Assembly: GCF_045679555.1 (NCBI RefSeq)
Contig: NC_092100.1
Span: forward strand, 36,046,106-36,110,105
DNA from: Salvelinus alpinus
Lineage: Eukaryota; Chordata; Actinopteri; Salmoniformes; Salmonidae
Direction of reading: 5' to 3'
DNA length: 64,000 bases
Positions 24,201-31,639 of this stretch are shown piece after piece. The notes under the pieces were generated by a model. The model did no database searches and was not told the DNA's origin. It saw only the letters and a program-made list of their open reading frames with translations. Position numbers and translations under genes: made by a program. How positions within the stretch are numbered: position 1 is the stretch's first letter; each line of letters begins with the position of its first letter.

Positions 24201-24918
24201 GCTCTTTGGTCTTGGCCATGGTGGAGAGTTTGGAATCTGATTGATTGATTGCTTCTGTGGACAGGTATCTTTTATACAGGTAAGAAACTGAGATTAGGAG
24301 CACTCCCTTTAAGAGTGTGCTCCTAATCTCCGTTCCTTACCTGTATGAAAGACACCTGGGAGCCAGAAATCTTTTTGATTGAGAAGGGGTCAAATACTTA
24401 TTTCCCTCATTAAAATGCAAATCAATTTATAACATTTTTGACATGCATTTTTCTGGATATTTTTGTTGTTATTCTGTCTCTCACTGTTCAAATAAACCTA
24501 CCATTAAAATTATAGACTGATAATTTCTTTGTCAGTGGGCAAACGTACAAAATCAGCAGGGGATCAAATACTTTTTTCCCTCACTGTAAATGTAGTAATC
24601 AAAAATAGCATGTTTTTACCTTTTTTAAAGTTGTTGCCACCCATCAGGCAAATAATGTGCTGTTGAGGAAAGCAATCAGAAATTGTTTTTCAGTGTGTCC
24701 AGAACTGACAGAATGACAGGCGTTTCTCTCTCTGCAGGCTGTCATATTGTTGTGTCACATGGGAAGGCTGTGCCTCTTTGGCTTCAGCTCTGAGGTCAAA
24801 CCCCTCACACCTGAGAGAGCTAGATCTACAAATGAATAAACCAGGAGACTCAGGGGAGAAGACGCTCTCTGATGTCTTGGAGGATCCACTCTGTAAACTG
24901 GAGAAACTTACTGTATAA
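6115..24918 (+). CDS. Fish NLR (NLRC3-like) innate immune receptor, 13 coding exons
   Basis: A cytosolic NACHT-LRR pattern-recognition protein of the large teleost-expanded NLR-C group. Coding exons: 6115-6293, 6410-6508, 7825-7923, 18484-18579, 18684-18785, 18923-20716, 20811-20984, 21102-21275, 21681-21854, 22108-22281, 22439-22612, 22753-22926 and 24738-24918. All phases agree and the sum is 3594 nt (1197 residues plus stop). Order: N-terminal part with four versions of a short [18 protein letters not shown] motif; FISNA; NACHT with Walker A (GVAGIGKT, about residue 292) and Walker B ([10 protein letters not shown], about 366); helical regions; seven LRR exons. No PYD, CARD or B30.2 is visible. 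The last LRR exon reads into TAA where its sisters splice, so the protein either ends there or has lost a former 3' end. Introns hold several transposons, one intron being 10.6 kb. The specific ligand and signalling partners cannot be inferred. The ATG at 6115 was chosen because it begins [10 protein letters not shown], the usual start for this family. Confidence 0.85.
6410..6508 (+). CDS. NLR coding exon 2 (repeat-motif exon, copy a)
   Basis: 99 nt, between a TTTTTGTCAG acceptor and a GTAATA donor. It encodes [17 protein letters not shown]. With its flanking intron sequence it is nearly identical to exon 3, so it arose by local tandem duplication. Length divisible by three means the exon can be gained or skipped without a frameshift. 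Confidence 0.8.
6536..7752 (-). mobile_element. Tc1-like transposon, 5'-truncated, with nested SINE
   Basis: The left TIR starts after TA at 6534 and reads GGTGCATTTGGAAAG-type salmonid Tc1 sequence. The transposase runs on the minus strand: 7132-7512 encodes a fragment with the DDE landmarks [16 protein letters not shown] and SPDLNLI. The right end (transposase N-terminus and right TIR) is missing, because at about 7752 the sequence jumps into duplicated NLR intron. A SINE is inserted at 6888-7077. The element is dead. Confidence 0.85.
6888..7077 (-). mobile_element. tRNA-derived SINE with L2-like tail
   Basis: Read on the minus strand it has a tRNA-like head with box A-like (GTGGCACACCGGT) and box B-like (GGTTCGATTCC) promoters, then a body, then the tail TGCCTAGTTAAATAAA. 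Direct repeats CAGGTT flank it at 6882-6887 and 7078-7083, a target-site duplication inside the Tc1 element. The head is shortened compared with related salmonid copies I know. It is not a functional tRNA. Confidence 0.8.
7825..7923 (+). CDS. NLR coding exon 3 (repeat-motif exon, copy b)
   Basis: 99 nt, same acceptor and phase as exon 2, encoding [17 protein letters not shown]. The motif Met is replaced by Arg, and the donor is the weaker GTTATA, so this copy may be decaying or skipped. Its flanks match those of exon 2 for about 80 bp on the left. Confidence 0.7.
8072..8864 (-). repeat. Left (3') LTR of the BEL/Pao element
   Basis: The left boundary is fixed by the point where it stops matching the right copy and by the GTAAT target duplication. 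The right boundary is fixed by the terminal CA and the adjacent purine tract. Confidence 0.88.
9040..14826 (-). CDS. BEL/Pao gag-pol polyprotein
   Basis: A single open frame of 1928 codons. Parts in order: an N-terminal coiled-coil-like Gag region rich in Ala, Glu and Lys; a Gag core; zinc-knuckle cysteines; an aspartic protease of the Pao type; reverse transcriptase; RNase H; a zinc-binding integrase head and integrase core; and a C-terminal DUF5641-like tail. This domain order and single-frame layout are typical of BEL/Pao. It is a mobile-element gene and not part of the NLR gene, whose intron it occupies in the antisense direction. Confidence 0.92.
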   Translation of the reverse strand: MVLFLHSSANKASVPMEDQQSTVQQPEPRVRQREMEEPLQHIGTKSQSTRSRSSKQSSRSSTVSSAAIKARARADAARAQVSYAEKEASVMKQKAEIEASLLKQKADLEASLYVLQVERTAAAALAEAAAFEEAVGSERRELHKELDTGTQPLSPVQRTCEYVQQHARSYFAELPFEVEKQELSVDPATYHNPESSKQQNMSRDSPFKRNEQQHGVNGKQAHFQSHTQSVPESQVAPDLIKYLLRREMVSSGLLKFDDRPENYWAWKASFLNAIRDLNLSAREELDLITKWLGAESSEQANRIRSVHIFNATAGLNMVWQRLEECYGTPEVIENALLKKIHDFPKLANKDNHKLRELGDILLELECAKVEGYLPGLAYLDTSRGVNPIVEKLPFSLQEKWIAQGSKYKEDYRVAFPPFSFFSRFIRNQAKTRNDPSFTLYTATNQVSMKSEKPARYSSKTPVTVYKTDVSSEPSDHQTKPSKTKIENPDHQCPIHNKPHPLKKCRGFRYKTLDERKSYLKENGICFRCCGSTQHRAKDCKVSIKCSECDSDRHLAALHPGPAPSNTDTATAEKEHGGEQGDDALLSVTSKCTEICGEAVNPRSCSKICLVKAYPAGKREKAVKMYVVLDEQSNKSLAKTEFFNLFNINDNSAPYTMKTCSGVTETSGRRAVNFMVESIDGHMQLSLPTLIECDMMPDDRTEIPSPDIAYHHPHLQPVMDKIPAVDPDAPILLLLGRDILRVHKVREQINGPHDTPYAQRLDLGWVIVGEVCLGTAHRPANVNVFRTNILQNGRTSYLSPCPDIIQVKENYNSVAQKHISPSTMHSRDPNTTVNTDNLGCSVFDKTQDDDKPAPSVEDKAFLDIMDKQVFQDDGNNWVAPLPFRPTRRRLPNNREQAINRLTSLRRTLDKKPDMKRHFIDFMQKMLDNDQAEPSPPLEGDKECWYLPIFGVYHPQKPEQIRVVFDSSAKCQGVSLNDVLLSGPDLNNTLLGVLMRFRKDCIALTADVQQMFYCFGVREDHRDYLRFLWYEDNNPDRNITEYRMKVHVFGNSPSPAVAIYCMRRAALQGEKEHGSEPKQYVVRNFYVDDGLTSVATTEDAINILRKTQAMLAESNMKLHKIASNSKTVMEAFPMEDRAKDLKDLDLGVDPLPFQRSLGLSWNLETDSFSFQVSHNEKPFTRRGILSTVNSLYDPLGFVAPITMQGKALIRELSSDQSEWDAPLPPEKEEKWKMWKDSLMELEHMYIQRTYIPVSLSTTQRRELHIFSDASTVAIGAVAYLRVIDSEGQCHVGFVMGKSKLAPRPAHTIPRLELCAALLAVEMYELIRDEIDIDVNVAKFYTDSKIVLGYIHNVTKRFYVYVANRVTRIRKSTHPDQWCYVNTDSNPADHATRPIFAALLKYTSWFSGPPFLTQTNSSEPENINFDLVEPHADAEIRPDVTVFASKVSGAQLGSHRFERFSSWKALNQATARLIHVARSFHEGADNTSCRGWHDCNKPCGTSELSQAKTAIIHCVQHEAFREEFKCLEKGKEFPKQSTIKKLNPVIDEDGLLRVGGRLSSADMSQDEKHPLIIPRTHHVATLLVRHYHEQVAHQGRHFSDGAIRAAGFWIIGSKRLVSGIIHKCVTCRKVRGRLVDQKMADLPADRLSSEPPFTSVGLDVFGPWNVITRRTRGGSADSKRWAVHFTCMSTRAVHIELIESMSTSSFINALRRFFSIRGPAKVLRSDRGTNFIGACRELSIDTNDSELTKYLSDKGCTWIFNPPHSSHMGGSWERLIGVARRILDAMLFQTGSTRLTHEVLSTLMSEVMAIINARPLVSVSTDPDMPAILTPSMLLTQKTSATSAPSGYFSMNDLHGKQWKQVQCLADTFWKRWRQEYLTTLQRRRKWTAEKPNVKVGDVVLLKDSQAHRNDWPVGLVVKKPFPVLTKRLGK
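14877..15761 (-). repeat. Right (5') LTR of the BEL/Pao element, with assembly gap
   Basis: Matches the left LTR base for base as far as I read, up to the run of Ns at 15660, and resumes with the terminal CA at 15760-15761 before the target duplication. Confidence 0.85.
15660..15759. other. Assembly gap (100 Ns)
   Basis: Exactly 100 N characters, which is a standard placeholder length. The neighbouring LTR comparison suggests the real missing sequence is far shorter (see findings). Confidence 0.95.
16126..16706. repeat. Unclassified salmonid-type repeat inserted in Tc1
   Basis: The Tc1 sequence is interrupted between GTCATGTTGAAAAA and TAGTCCCACTATGCGC by about 580 bp of unrelated sequence (starting TTTATTTATATAGCCC, ending GGGGTCAGGAGACAC). 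I know this as an abundant salmonid repeat but cannot assign its class. No ORF of note and no clear target duplication. Confidence 0.6.
17483..18114 (+). repeat. Dispersed repeat A, copy 1
   Basis: About 630 bp, matching 39074-39694 (inverted) and 45139-45780. It starts GATTGGTGGGTCCC, ends CCCGATCC and interrupts the Tc1 transposon. The shared ends GGATCGG/CCGATCC of the family look like short terminal inverted repeats. No conserved coding capacity. Confidence 0.8.
18484..18579 (+). CDS. NLR coding exon 4 (repeat-motif exon, copy c)
   Basis: 96 nt, acceptor TTTTTTGGCAG, donor GTTATT. It encodes [20 protein letters not shown], the fourth version of the N-terminal motif, more diverged from exons 2 and 3 than they are from each other. 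The phase fits both neighbours. Confidence 0.8.
18684..18785 (+). CDS. NLR coding exon 5 (linker before FISNA)
   Basis: 102 nt, acceptor TTTTGACAG, donor GTGAGT. It encodes a Pro/Gln-rich linker ending NVLPVDQKM that joins in phase to the large NACHT exon. Confidence 0.75.
18923..20716 (+). CDS. NLR exon 6: FISNA and NACHT domains
   Basis: A 1794-nt exon after acceptor TTTTCCCAG. The first ~70 residues are the FISNA domain ([19 protein letters not shown], then [15 protein letters not shown]). NACHT follows with Walker A GVAGIGKT (nt about 19224) and Walker [11 protein letters not shown] (about 19441), sensor/ARC-like segments, and the [16 protein letters not shown] helix typical of NLRs. The exon is fully open and all ATPase landmarks are present, so nothing suggests loss of nucleotide binding. 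It ends at GTGAGT in the phase used by the LRR exons. Confidence 0.92.
20811..20984 (+). CDS. NLR LRR exon 1
   Basis: 174 nt between TTATTCCAG and GTAAGG. It encodes one LRR pair with the fish NLR signature [27 protein letters not shown] (given in part: [10 protein letters not shown]). Confidence 0.9.
21102..21275 (+). CDS. NLR LRR exon 2
   Basis: 174 nt between CATTGCAG and GTTAGT. LRR signature [16 protein letters not shown]. Same phase as all the other LRR exons, so the unit can be duplicated freely. Confidence 0.9.
21290..21515. repeat. MITE-like palindromic repeat in NLR intron
   Basis: The left end ATGTCGGATCTTAATTTGA and the right end TGATCAAATTAAG are inverted relatives, and the interior also has inverted similarity (TTTCCTGCAGGAAA core near 21470). 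This resembles a common salmonid nonautonomous element. Boundaries are approximate. Confidence 0.55.
21681..21854 (+). CDS. NLR LRR exon 3
   Basis: 174 nt between CATCTGTAG and GTGAGT. LRR signature [16 protein letters not shown]. Just upstream (about 21612-21660) is the reverse complement of the fish repeat also found near 57120 and 59160. Confidence 0.9.
22108..22281 (+). CDS. NLR LRR exon 4
   Basis: 174 nt between CTCTGCAG and GTGATG. LRR signature [16 protein letters not shown]. More diverged than its neighbours, but open and in phase. Confidence 0.88.
22439..22612 (+). CDS. NLR LRR exon 5
   Basis: 174 nt between GTCTGCAG and GTAAGT. LRR signature [16 protein letters not shown], close to LRR exon 3, suggesting a fairly recent duplication of one from the other. 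Confidence 0.9.
22753..22926 (+). CDS. NLR LRR exon 6
   Basis: 174 nt between TATTCCCAG and GTAAGG. LRR signature [16 protein letters not shown], closest to LRR exon 1. The following intron holds a Tc1 transposon. Confidence 0.9.
22982..24586 (-). mobile_element. Tc1-like transposon, near full length, long TIRs
   Basis: 1605 bp flanked by TA on both sides. Each end begins CAGTGAGGGAAAAAAGT (inverted at the right), and the terminal inverted repeats extend roughly 200 bp. The transposase lies on the minus strand inside it. An internal hairpin lies at about 24283-24345, with GATTAGGAGCAC-type arms, upstream of the transposase start. It sits in the NLR intron before the last LRR exon. Confidence 0.92.
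23198..24219 (-). pseudogene. Tc1 transposase, single frameshift
   Basis: Begins [17 protein letters not shown] at 24219 with paired helix-turn-helix DNA-binding domains, followed by a DDE core: WSDETK (first Asp), [11 protein letters not shown] (second Asp), [14 protein letters not shown] (Glu). It ends NKGFATKY at 23198. The two halves lie in different frames: one base appears to be missing around 23680, in the [14 protein letters not shown] region, so the gene is disrupted once but otherwise well preserved. Confidence 0.85.
24738..24918 (+). CDS. NLR LRR exon 7 and stop codon
   Basis: Acceptor TCTCTGCAG. LRR signature [16 protein letters not shown]. At the position where sister exons have CTGAG then GT, this one has CTTACTGTATAA. 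The usual donor is shifted or lost, and translation would stop at TAA 24916-24918 after KLEKLTV. Either this is a genuine terminal exon or the donor decayed and later exons were lost. No B30.2 exon is seen downstream. Confidence 0.75.
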
Positions 24919-25170
24919 TGTACTCTGTACAACGTTTTTGTCTGATAACTATTATGGTACATTTCCACCTTTTAATGCATTTTCATACATTTCAAGAAGA
25001 GTTTTCTGTGAAGAAACATTTTCTGTCTGCAGACATTTTCACTGCATGTATGGGGAAATGTCACACAAACATTGTTATAACAAGAAAAAAGGATGTTTGT
25101 TGCATCCTTGTGAATGCTGGGTTGTTATCTAATAATTCAGAGACAGCAGGAAGATAGTTTTAAAAATATA

Positions 25171-25496
25171 CACTACCGTTCAAAAGTTTGGGGTCACTTA
25201 GAAATGCCCTAACCAGAATAGAAAGAGGAGTGGGAGGCTCCGGTGCACAACTGAGCAAGAGGACAAGTACATTAGAGTGTCTAGTTTGAGAACCAGACTC
25301 CTCACAAGTCCTCAACTGGCAGCTTCACTAAATAGTACCCGCAAAACACCAGTCTCAATGTCAACAGTGAAGAGGCGACTCCAGGATGCTGGCCTTCTAG
25401 GCAGAGTTCCTCTGTCCAGTGTCTGTGTTCTTTTGCCCATCTTAATATTTTATTTTTATTGGCCAGTCTGAGACATGGCTTTTCCTTTGCAACTCT
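25171..25496 (+). mobile_element. Tc1-like fragment (CACTACCGTTC family)
   Basis: TIR CACTACCGTTCAAAAGTTTG beside TA, then an internal deletion, then transposase-derived sequence encoding SLRTRLLTSPQLAASLNS. The same family recurs at 61129. It breaks off into the next Tc1 fragment. Confidence 0.8.
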
Positions 25497-26591
25497 GGTT
25501 TTGTTGGTTGCTTTTCCTTCACTCGGCGGTCTTAACTCATCCCAAACCATCTCAATTGGGTTGAGGTTGGGTGATTGTGGAGAACAGGTCATCTGATGCA
25601 GCACTCCATCACTCTCCTTGGTCAAATAACCCTTACACAGCCTGGAGGTGAGTTTTGGGGTCATTGTCCTGTTAAAAACAAATGATAGTCCCTCTAAGCT
25701 CAAACCAGATGGGATGGCATATAGCTGGAGAATGCTGGGGTAGCCATGCTGGTTAAGTGTACCTTGAATTCTTAATAAATCAACCAACACTGTAACCAGC
25801 AAAGCACCCCCACATCATCACACCTCCTCCTCCATGCTTCAGGGTGGGAACCGCACATGCGGAGATTATCCGTTCAGTGTCTTTTAGTAGTGGTTTCTTT
25901 GCAGCAATTCAACCATGAAGGCCTGATTCACGCAGTCTCCTCTGAACAGTTGATGTTGAGATGTGTCTGTTACTTGAACTCTAAAGCATTTATGTGGGCT
26001 GCAATCAGAGGTGCAGTTAACTCTAATGAACTTATCCTCTGCAGCAGAAATAACTCTGGGTCTTCCTTTCCTGTAGCGGTCCTCATGAGAGCCAATTTCA
26101 TCATAGATCTAGATTGTTTTTCCGACTGCACAAAGTTTTTGACACTTTCAGGATTGACTGACCTTCATGTCTTAAAGTGATGATGGACTGTCATGTCTCT
26201 TTGCTTATTTGAGCTGTTCTTGCCATAATATGGAGTTGGTGTTTTACCAAATAGGGCTATCTTCTGTATACCACCACTACCTTGTCACTACTCAAATGCA
26301 TTAAGAAGGAAAGAAATTCCACAAATTAACTTAACAAGGCACACCTGTTAATTGAAATGCATTCCAGGTGACTACCTCCAAAGCTAACATTAAGGCAAAG
26401 GGTATCTATTTGAAGAATCTCAAATATAAAATATATTTTGATTTGTTTAACACTTTTTTGGTTACTACATGTTTCCATATGTGTTATTTCATAGTTTTGA
26501 TGTCTTCACTATGATTCTACAATGTAGAAAATAATAAAAATTAAGAAAAACCCTTGAATGAGTGGATGTGTACAAACTTTGACTGGTACTG
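25497..26591 (-). mobile_element. Tc1-like fragment (CAGTACCAGTC family)
   Basis: Minus-strand relative of the element at 7957-18404. It encodes broken transposase pieces (LTKESDGVLHQM, NPIEMVWDEL) and ends TTTGACTGGTACTG at about 26591. The left part is missing, and several small deletions and stops are present. Confidence 0.8.
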
Positions 26592-26613
26592 TGTATATAT
26601 ATATATATACACA

Positions 26614-27736
26614 CACTGCTCAAAAAAATAAAGGGAACACTTAAACAACACAATGTAACTCCAAGTCAATCACACTTCTGTGAAATCAAACTGTCCACTT
26701 AGGAAGCAACACTGATTGACAATAAATTTCACATGCTGTTGTGCAAATGGAATAGACAAAAGGTGGAAATTATAGGCAATTAGCAAGGCACCCCCAATAA
26801 AGGAGTGATTCTGCAGGTGGTGACCACAGACCACTTCTCAGTTCCTATGCTTCCTGGCTGATGTTTTGGTCACTTTTGAATGCTGGCGGTGCTCTCACTC
26901 TAGTGGTAGCATGAGACGGAGTCTACAACCCACACAAGTGGCTCAGGTAGTGCAGCTCATCCAGGATGTCACATCAATGCGAGCTGTGGCAAGAAGGTTT
27001 GCTGTGTCTGTCAGCAAAGTGTCCAGAGCATGGAGGCGCTACCAGGAGACAGGCCAGTACATCAGGAGACGTGGAGGAGGCCGTAGGAGGGCAACAACCC
27101 AGCAGCAGGACCGCTACCTCCGCATTTGAGCAGGAGGAGCACTGCCAGAGCCCTGCAAAATGACCTCTAGCAGGCCACAAATGTGCATGTGTCTGCTCAA
27201 ACGGTCAGAAACAGACTCCATGAGGGTGGTATGAGGGCCCGACGTCCACAGGTGGGGGTTGTGCTTACAGCCCAACACCGTGCAGGACGTTTGGCATTTG
27301 CCAGAGAACACCAAGATTGGCAAATTCGCCACTGGCGCCCTGTGCTCTTCACAGATGAAAACAGGTTCACACGCACATGTGACAGACGTGACAGAGTCTG
27401 GAGATACCGTGGAGAACGTTCTGCTGCCTGCAACATCCTCCAGCATGACCGGTTTGGCGGTGGGTCAGTCATGGTGTGGGGTGGCATTTCTTTGTGGGGC
27501 CGCACAGCCCTCCATGTGCTCGCCAGAGGTAGCCTGACTGCCATTAGGTACCGAGATGAGATCCTCAGAGCCCTTGTGAGACCATATGCTGACACATGCA
27601 CATTTGTGGCCTGCTGGAGGTCATTTTGCAGGGCTCTGGCAGTGCTCCTCCTGCTCAAAGGCGGAGGTAGCGGTCCTGCTGCTGGGTTGTTGCCCTCCTA
27701 CGGCCTCCTCCACGTCTCCTGATGTACTGGCCTTGT
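26614..27736 (+). mobile_element. Tc1-like element with internal inverted duplication
   Basis: TIR CACTGCTCAAAAAAATAAAG after a (TA)n run. The transposase N-terminus is at 26909-27129 ([14 protein letters not shown], helix-turn-helix). Further fragments at 27183-27590 carry FTDENRF and GGGSVMVWGG. Instead of the C-terminal half, about 27590-27735 is the reverse complement of 27047-27193. No second TIR is seen and in-frame stops are present. Confidence 0.8.
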
Positions 27737-28976
27737 TCATTGTTCACATTGTTCATGCTGTGCTCACTTGAACAGGAAGGTGGTGCGGCGGGCCTCCAAG
27801 TTTACAGTTGTTTTGAGCACAACACAAATCATGATTCATTGACAGCCTGGCCAATGTTAAATGTTTATCATTTTAAACTTGGAAATGAGACCCTTAATTC
27901 CAGATATGGGACCACACAGCCACTGTCACTGATTCGTTCCACTCATTGTTGAATTTGCGATTTCCAACTTGTTGTGTAATGTTTATGTCCAATGGTCGAT
28001 GAGCACCGATACGTTTTACCTATAATTTCTCTTCATTATTTCTCTTGATATGACAAGGATTAAAAAGGATTTGCCAGTATATTGTCGACTTGATTCATGT
28101 TGATGATTGCTAATTAAGATTGTGAAAGTATGATGTTGACATGATCACTCCAATCAAAGCTACTGCACATAACGCGATTTTATCTGAGGCCAATGACCTT
28201 GAGCCTTCTTGGATGTGAACTTCTACGGCAGTAGTCGAAGGGCAAACATTTCCAAGGGTATGCGGTCCAAACACTTGAAAGACTCACCCTCGTCCACTTT
28301 CCATCGCCTTATGCCCTTGGGGGAATCCCCGTCGCCATCTTGGAGGCCAGTCCAAATGATTAGCCAAGCAAGGGAAGTTTGCAACGCAAGCCCCTCAGCC
28401 CTCATTTTTAGTTGGCTTTACGAGTGTACAATTATGTTCACTCCGGGGCCCGAAACTCTCCATAATTCAATTTGCGATGATTGTACATCCGCTAACAAAA
28501 GTCTGCGAAAACTTAAAACAACATCAATGGAGAAGTCAACATACAAGTGTAAGTAAAAACGAATGCAAATAAGTTAGAAATTGTGCAACTAATGCACATG
28601 ACGGCACAAACACATCTCGTAAAAAGTAAATATGTTTTTGTTTGGTTAGCTTTTGGAAATTGTAGAAATAAAACATTTTCCAGTTTGGCAGGCTAATTAG
28701 CTAATTAATTTGATAGCTATCATACAGTAGGCGTAAATCAATAATTATATATTTAATATTAGTAGACATGCACTCATAATTGACTGTAGCGCATATAAAG
28801 CACCCACAAGTTACCGGTGGCTGAAAACACAATCATCGCGGGATGAACGAGTGACGAATTTCCGGCCAAGGGTGGTCCATTTAAAAATCATTCTTTCCAC
28901 CCTCGCCCTGCAAGTGTATACTCGTCAGACGTCATGATACGTCATCAAAAGTGTCCAGTTAATTTGATGGTTGAAG

Positions 28977-29027
28977 GGATAGTGTGTCTTTTAAGTGTTT
29001 GGGATAGTGTGTCTTTTAAGTGTTTGG
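28977..29027. repeat. 25-bp tandem duplication
   Basis: The unit GGGATAGTGTGTCTTTTAAG plus TGTTT occurs twice head to tail with no mismatch. Confidence 0.9.
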
Positions 29028-30339
29028 GCCGCAACCAAAGTATCCTCTTACACTTGGCAGTGATATAAAGTCACCATGAGTGACAGAACACTGAGCCAAT
29101 CACGGCGCAACGCTCCTTATTTTCTGCTGGCTTGTCCCACCATCACAGAAAGCGCTGAACTAGGCTGAAACACCTGCATTTTGGAGCTGCCTTACTCAAG
29201 AAAACAAAAAAGCGACCATGTTTGTATGCGGCTTTATTAACTTAATGTATATTATTTTTTACATTATTTGCAAACTGATATATGACACGTATTAATGCCA
29301 AAATAACATGCAAAACAGGCATGCCCCATTTTTGCTATAAATATAGGATTCAAACCTGAATGAGGGGTCGCCACTGCTTGTTTATGGTGTTGAAATAAAT
29401 ATTAGGCTTCCTAGACATGTTGTGCTTGATTACTGTATTCTAGTACTAATATTTCCTGATTAACCTGGAATTGCTTACATCTCTATCCTACAGTATATAT
29501 ATTTATTATGGCGACCTCTGAAATGGGCTTCTTTAATTTCTTAATATCCCCACTCAGTTAAAATGTCAGTGATGGATGATGAGATGGGCATGCAGTTTGA
29601 GAGGGGATGTACTAATGTAGGACTTACTATTAAACTTGGTTGTGTGGTGTAGTTTTAAAAAACAAATTAAAGTTCGTGTTGTGAAAATAAATACGTAATA
29701 TCTTATAAATGTTGTGTTTGACAATTCATCGCCCACTGCCTGATAAGTGCTGCTGATTTGCATGAATGGGGAAGGTGATTTTGTTTAACACGCTCATTGT
29801 GGAACGCGTTTGGGTCTTTGCGTGTCAAAAAATATACACTTCAAATAACACTATTTGACGCGTTAAATTAGCTTTTACTTTGACACGTAAAATAACACTT
29901 ATATTATAGAATGTTGTGTTCTGAATTTGCACGTGCAAGCTACTATCAGTAGCACTGTCAAAGCTGTACAAAAAAAGTCTGCAAACAAACAAACACCGGT
30001 CACGGACGATGCGTTTACAATACCGCGTAATCAGGCATTATTTGTTCGACCGCAACTTCTGGGGAACCTAGCTAGCACCAATACAACCAGCCTGAAAACA
30101 ATGACCAGTAGAAACTGCAGTCATTTTCATTATTAGCAATGATTTAGAAATCCTTGTGAGTAAGTATTAGCTAGGTAGCCACTTGTTGTTCGACTATTGA
30201 AATTGAACTAGCTAGCCAGCTAGTTAATCAACAAAACTGACGGTACTTTTTCGATACTAGAACATGAAAATGAAAAACATTTTGGTATTATAATGTGTTA
30301 CTTTCGGTAATTCCTGTTGCCCAAAGCTAACCTTATAAG

Positions 30340-31200
30340 GTGATTTCACACAGTCACAGTTCCGCGATAAGAGCTACAATGCTAATATTTGCGTAAACTC
30401 TCCACAGTTGTGTTCTGTCGGTGTCACCGAGTAGACTGATACTCCATTCCATTGTTTCACATTCCAACATTGTTTAACATTATCTAATCTAAATATGGCA
30501 TTATTCCAGTCAATTGTAACCTTCAGCATCACTTTCAAATAGGTACTTTTATTTTGAAGGCAAACAGCAAATGCCACTATTATGCCTAATCCTTAATCTG
30601 GCTAATGACGCTAGCCACAAGAAGCAAACCCCAGTCAGCCTAGTGTGTGTATAGACATTCATATTGCACTGTACAGCTTTACCTAAGGATTGGGGATCAA
30701 TGAAATGGGGTATCAGTCTACTCAAAACCCAAGATATTTTTCCCAACATCCTCTGAGTTATCAGACTCCAAAACATCAACGCAGTATTGTTTTTCCTTAG
30801 GAATAGTGTTCAATACACATAGGTTGACAAAAAATGTGTCTCAATTTACAGTTGTTTCAGAGTCCGGCAATTAGAGCTTCGACGCTAATGTTCTCTGGGT
30901 GTCACTGAGTAGACTGATTGATCCACAAACCATAGGTAAGGCTGTACAGTGAAATAAGTATGCCCCCAATGCAATTCTAAAGTATAATACTCCAGTGTGA
31001 TTTCAACAGATTTTTGTCAAATTAACAAATTGTCGTTTGATTTTACATAACATTCCAACCTCGTTTAGCATGATCTATTCAATTATGGCATAATTCTACT
31101 ATTTGTATTCATTTGCATCACTGTCAATGACATACGTTTATTTTGAAGGCTAACCGCAAAATACACTATTATGGCTAATCCTTATTGTGGCTAGCTTCAC
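30340..31200. repeat. Degenerate duplicated block
   Basis: Segments at about 30370-30620 and 30865-31200 share the same order of phrases (GTGTCAC.GAGTAGACTGAT, CATTCCAAC.T.GTTTA, TTTATTTTGAAGGC, CACTATTATG.CTAATCCTTA). Between them, 30685-30725 is an inverted relative of 30905-30945. An old, rearranged repeat. Confidence 0.6.
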
Positions 31201-31639
31201 ATATATGGACCCGACCACCATTAAATAAATAAGAACTATCTTGTAAATTAGGGTTATTTTAGATTATGACACCTAGCTGTATAGTTAGCTAGCTAACTAT
31301 ATAGCTACTGAAACAGATGTCGTTTTCTATGTTTTTTGGGAAGAACATTGTTTGCATCCATGAACTTGCTAGCTTCCTTTTAAATGACCAGCACCGTAGG
31401 AGCGCGAAACAACTTTACCAGCATCATAGCATACGTATCGATGAATCGTTGTGACATATGAAATGTGAATGTGTAATCAATGTACAATAACTACGTAAAA
31501 AAACAGCATTTTATAAAATGTATGAAGGCGTTAAATGATTATGTGACGTGCAGTCATATTCATGTCCTGATTGATTAGTCAACAACCCTTTTTGACACGT
31601 CAAGTATCGTTTTTGACAGCAAAGACCCTAGCTCATAGC

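Larger units (their letters stand above)
27737..31639. other. Intergenic region, old repeats, no gene seen
   Basis: No exon with splice signals or family similarity was found. I recognise stretches resembling abundant salmonid repeats (28200-28560 and 29076-29340) but cannot class them. It also holds a 25-bp tandem duplication and a degenerate duplicated block, listed separately. Confidence 0.45.

Noticed and set aside
28209-28556. 115-codon open frame as a possible small gene
   Set aside because: No splice context or family similarity. The region resembles a salmonid repeat.
24919-31639. A B30.2 (SPRY) exon completing the NLR gene
   Set aside because: I looked for LDxxTAxxxL- and WxVE-type signatures on the + strand and found none before the calumenin gene.
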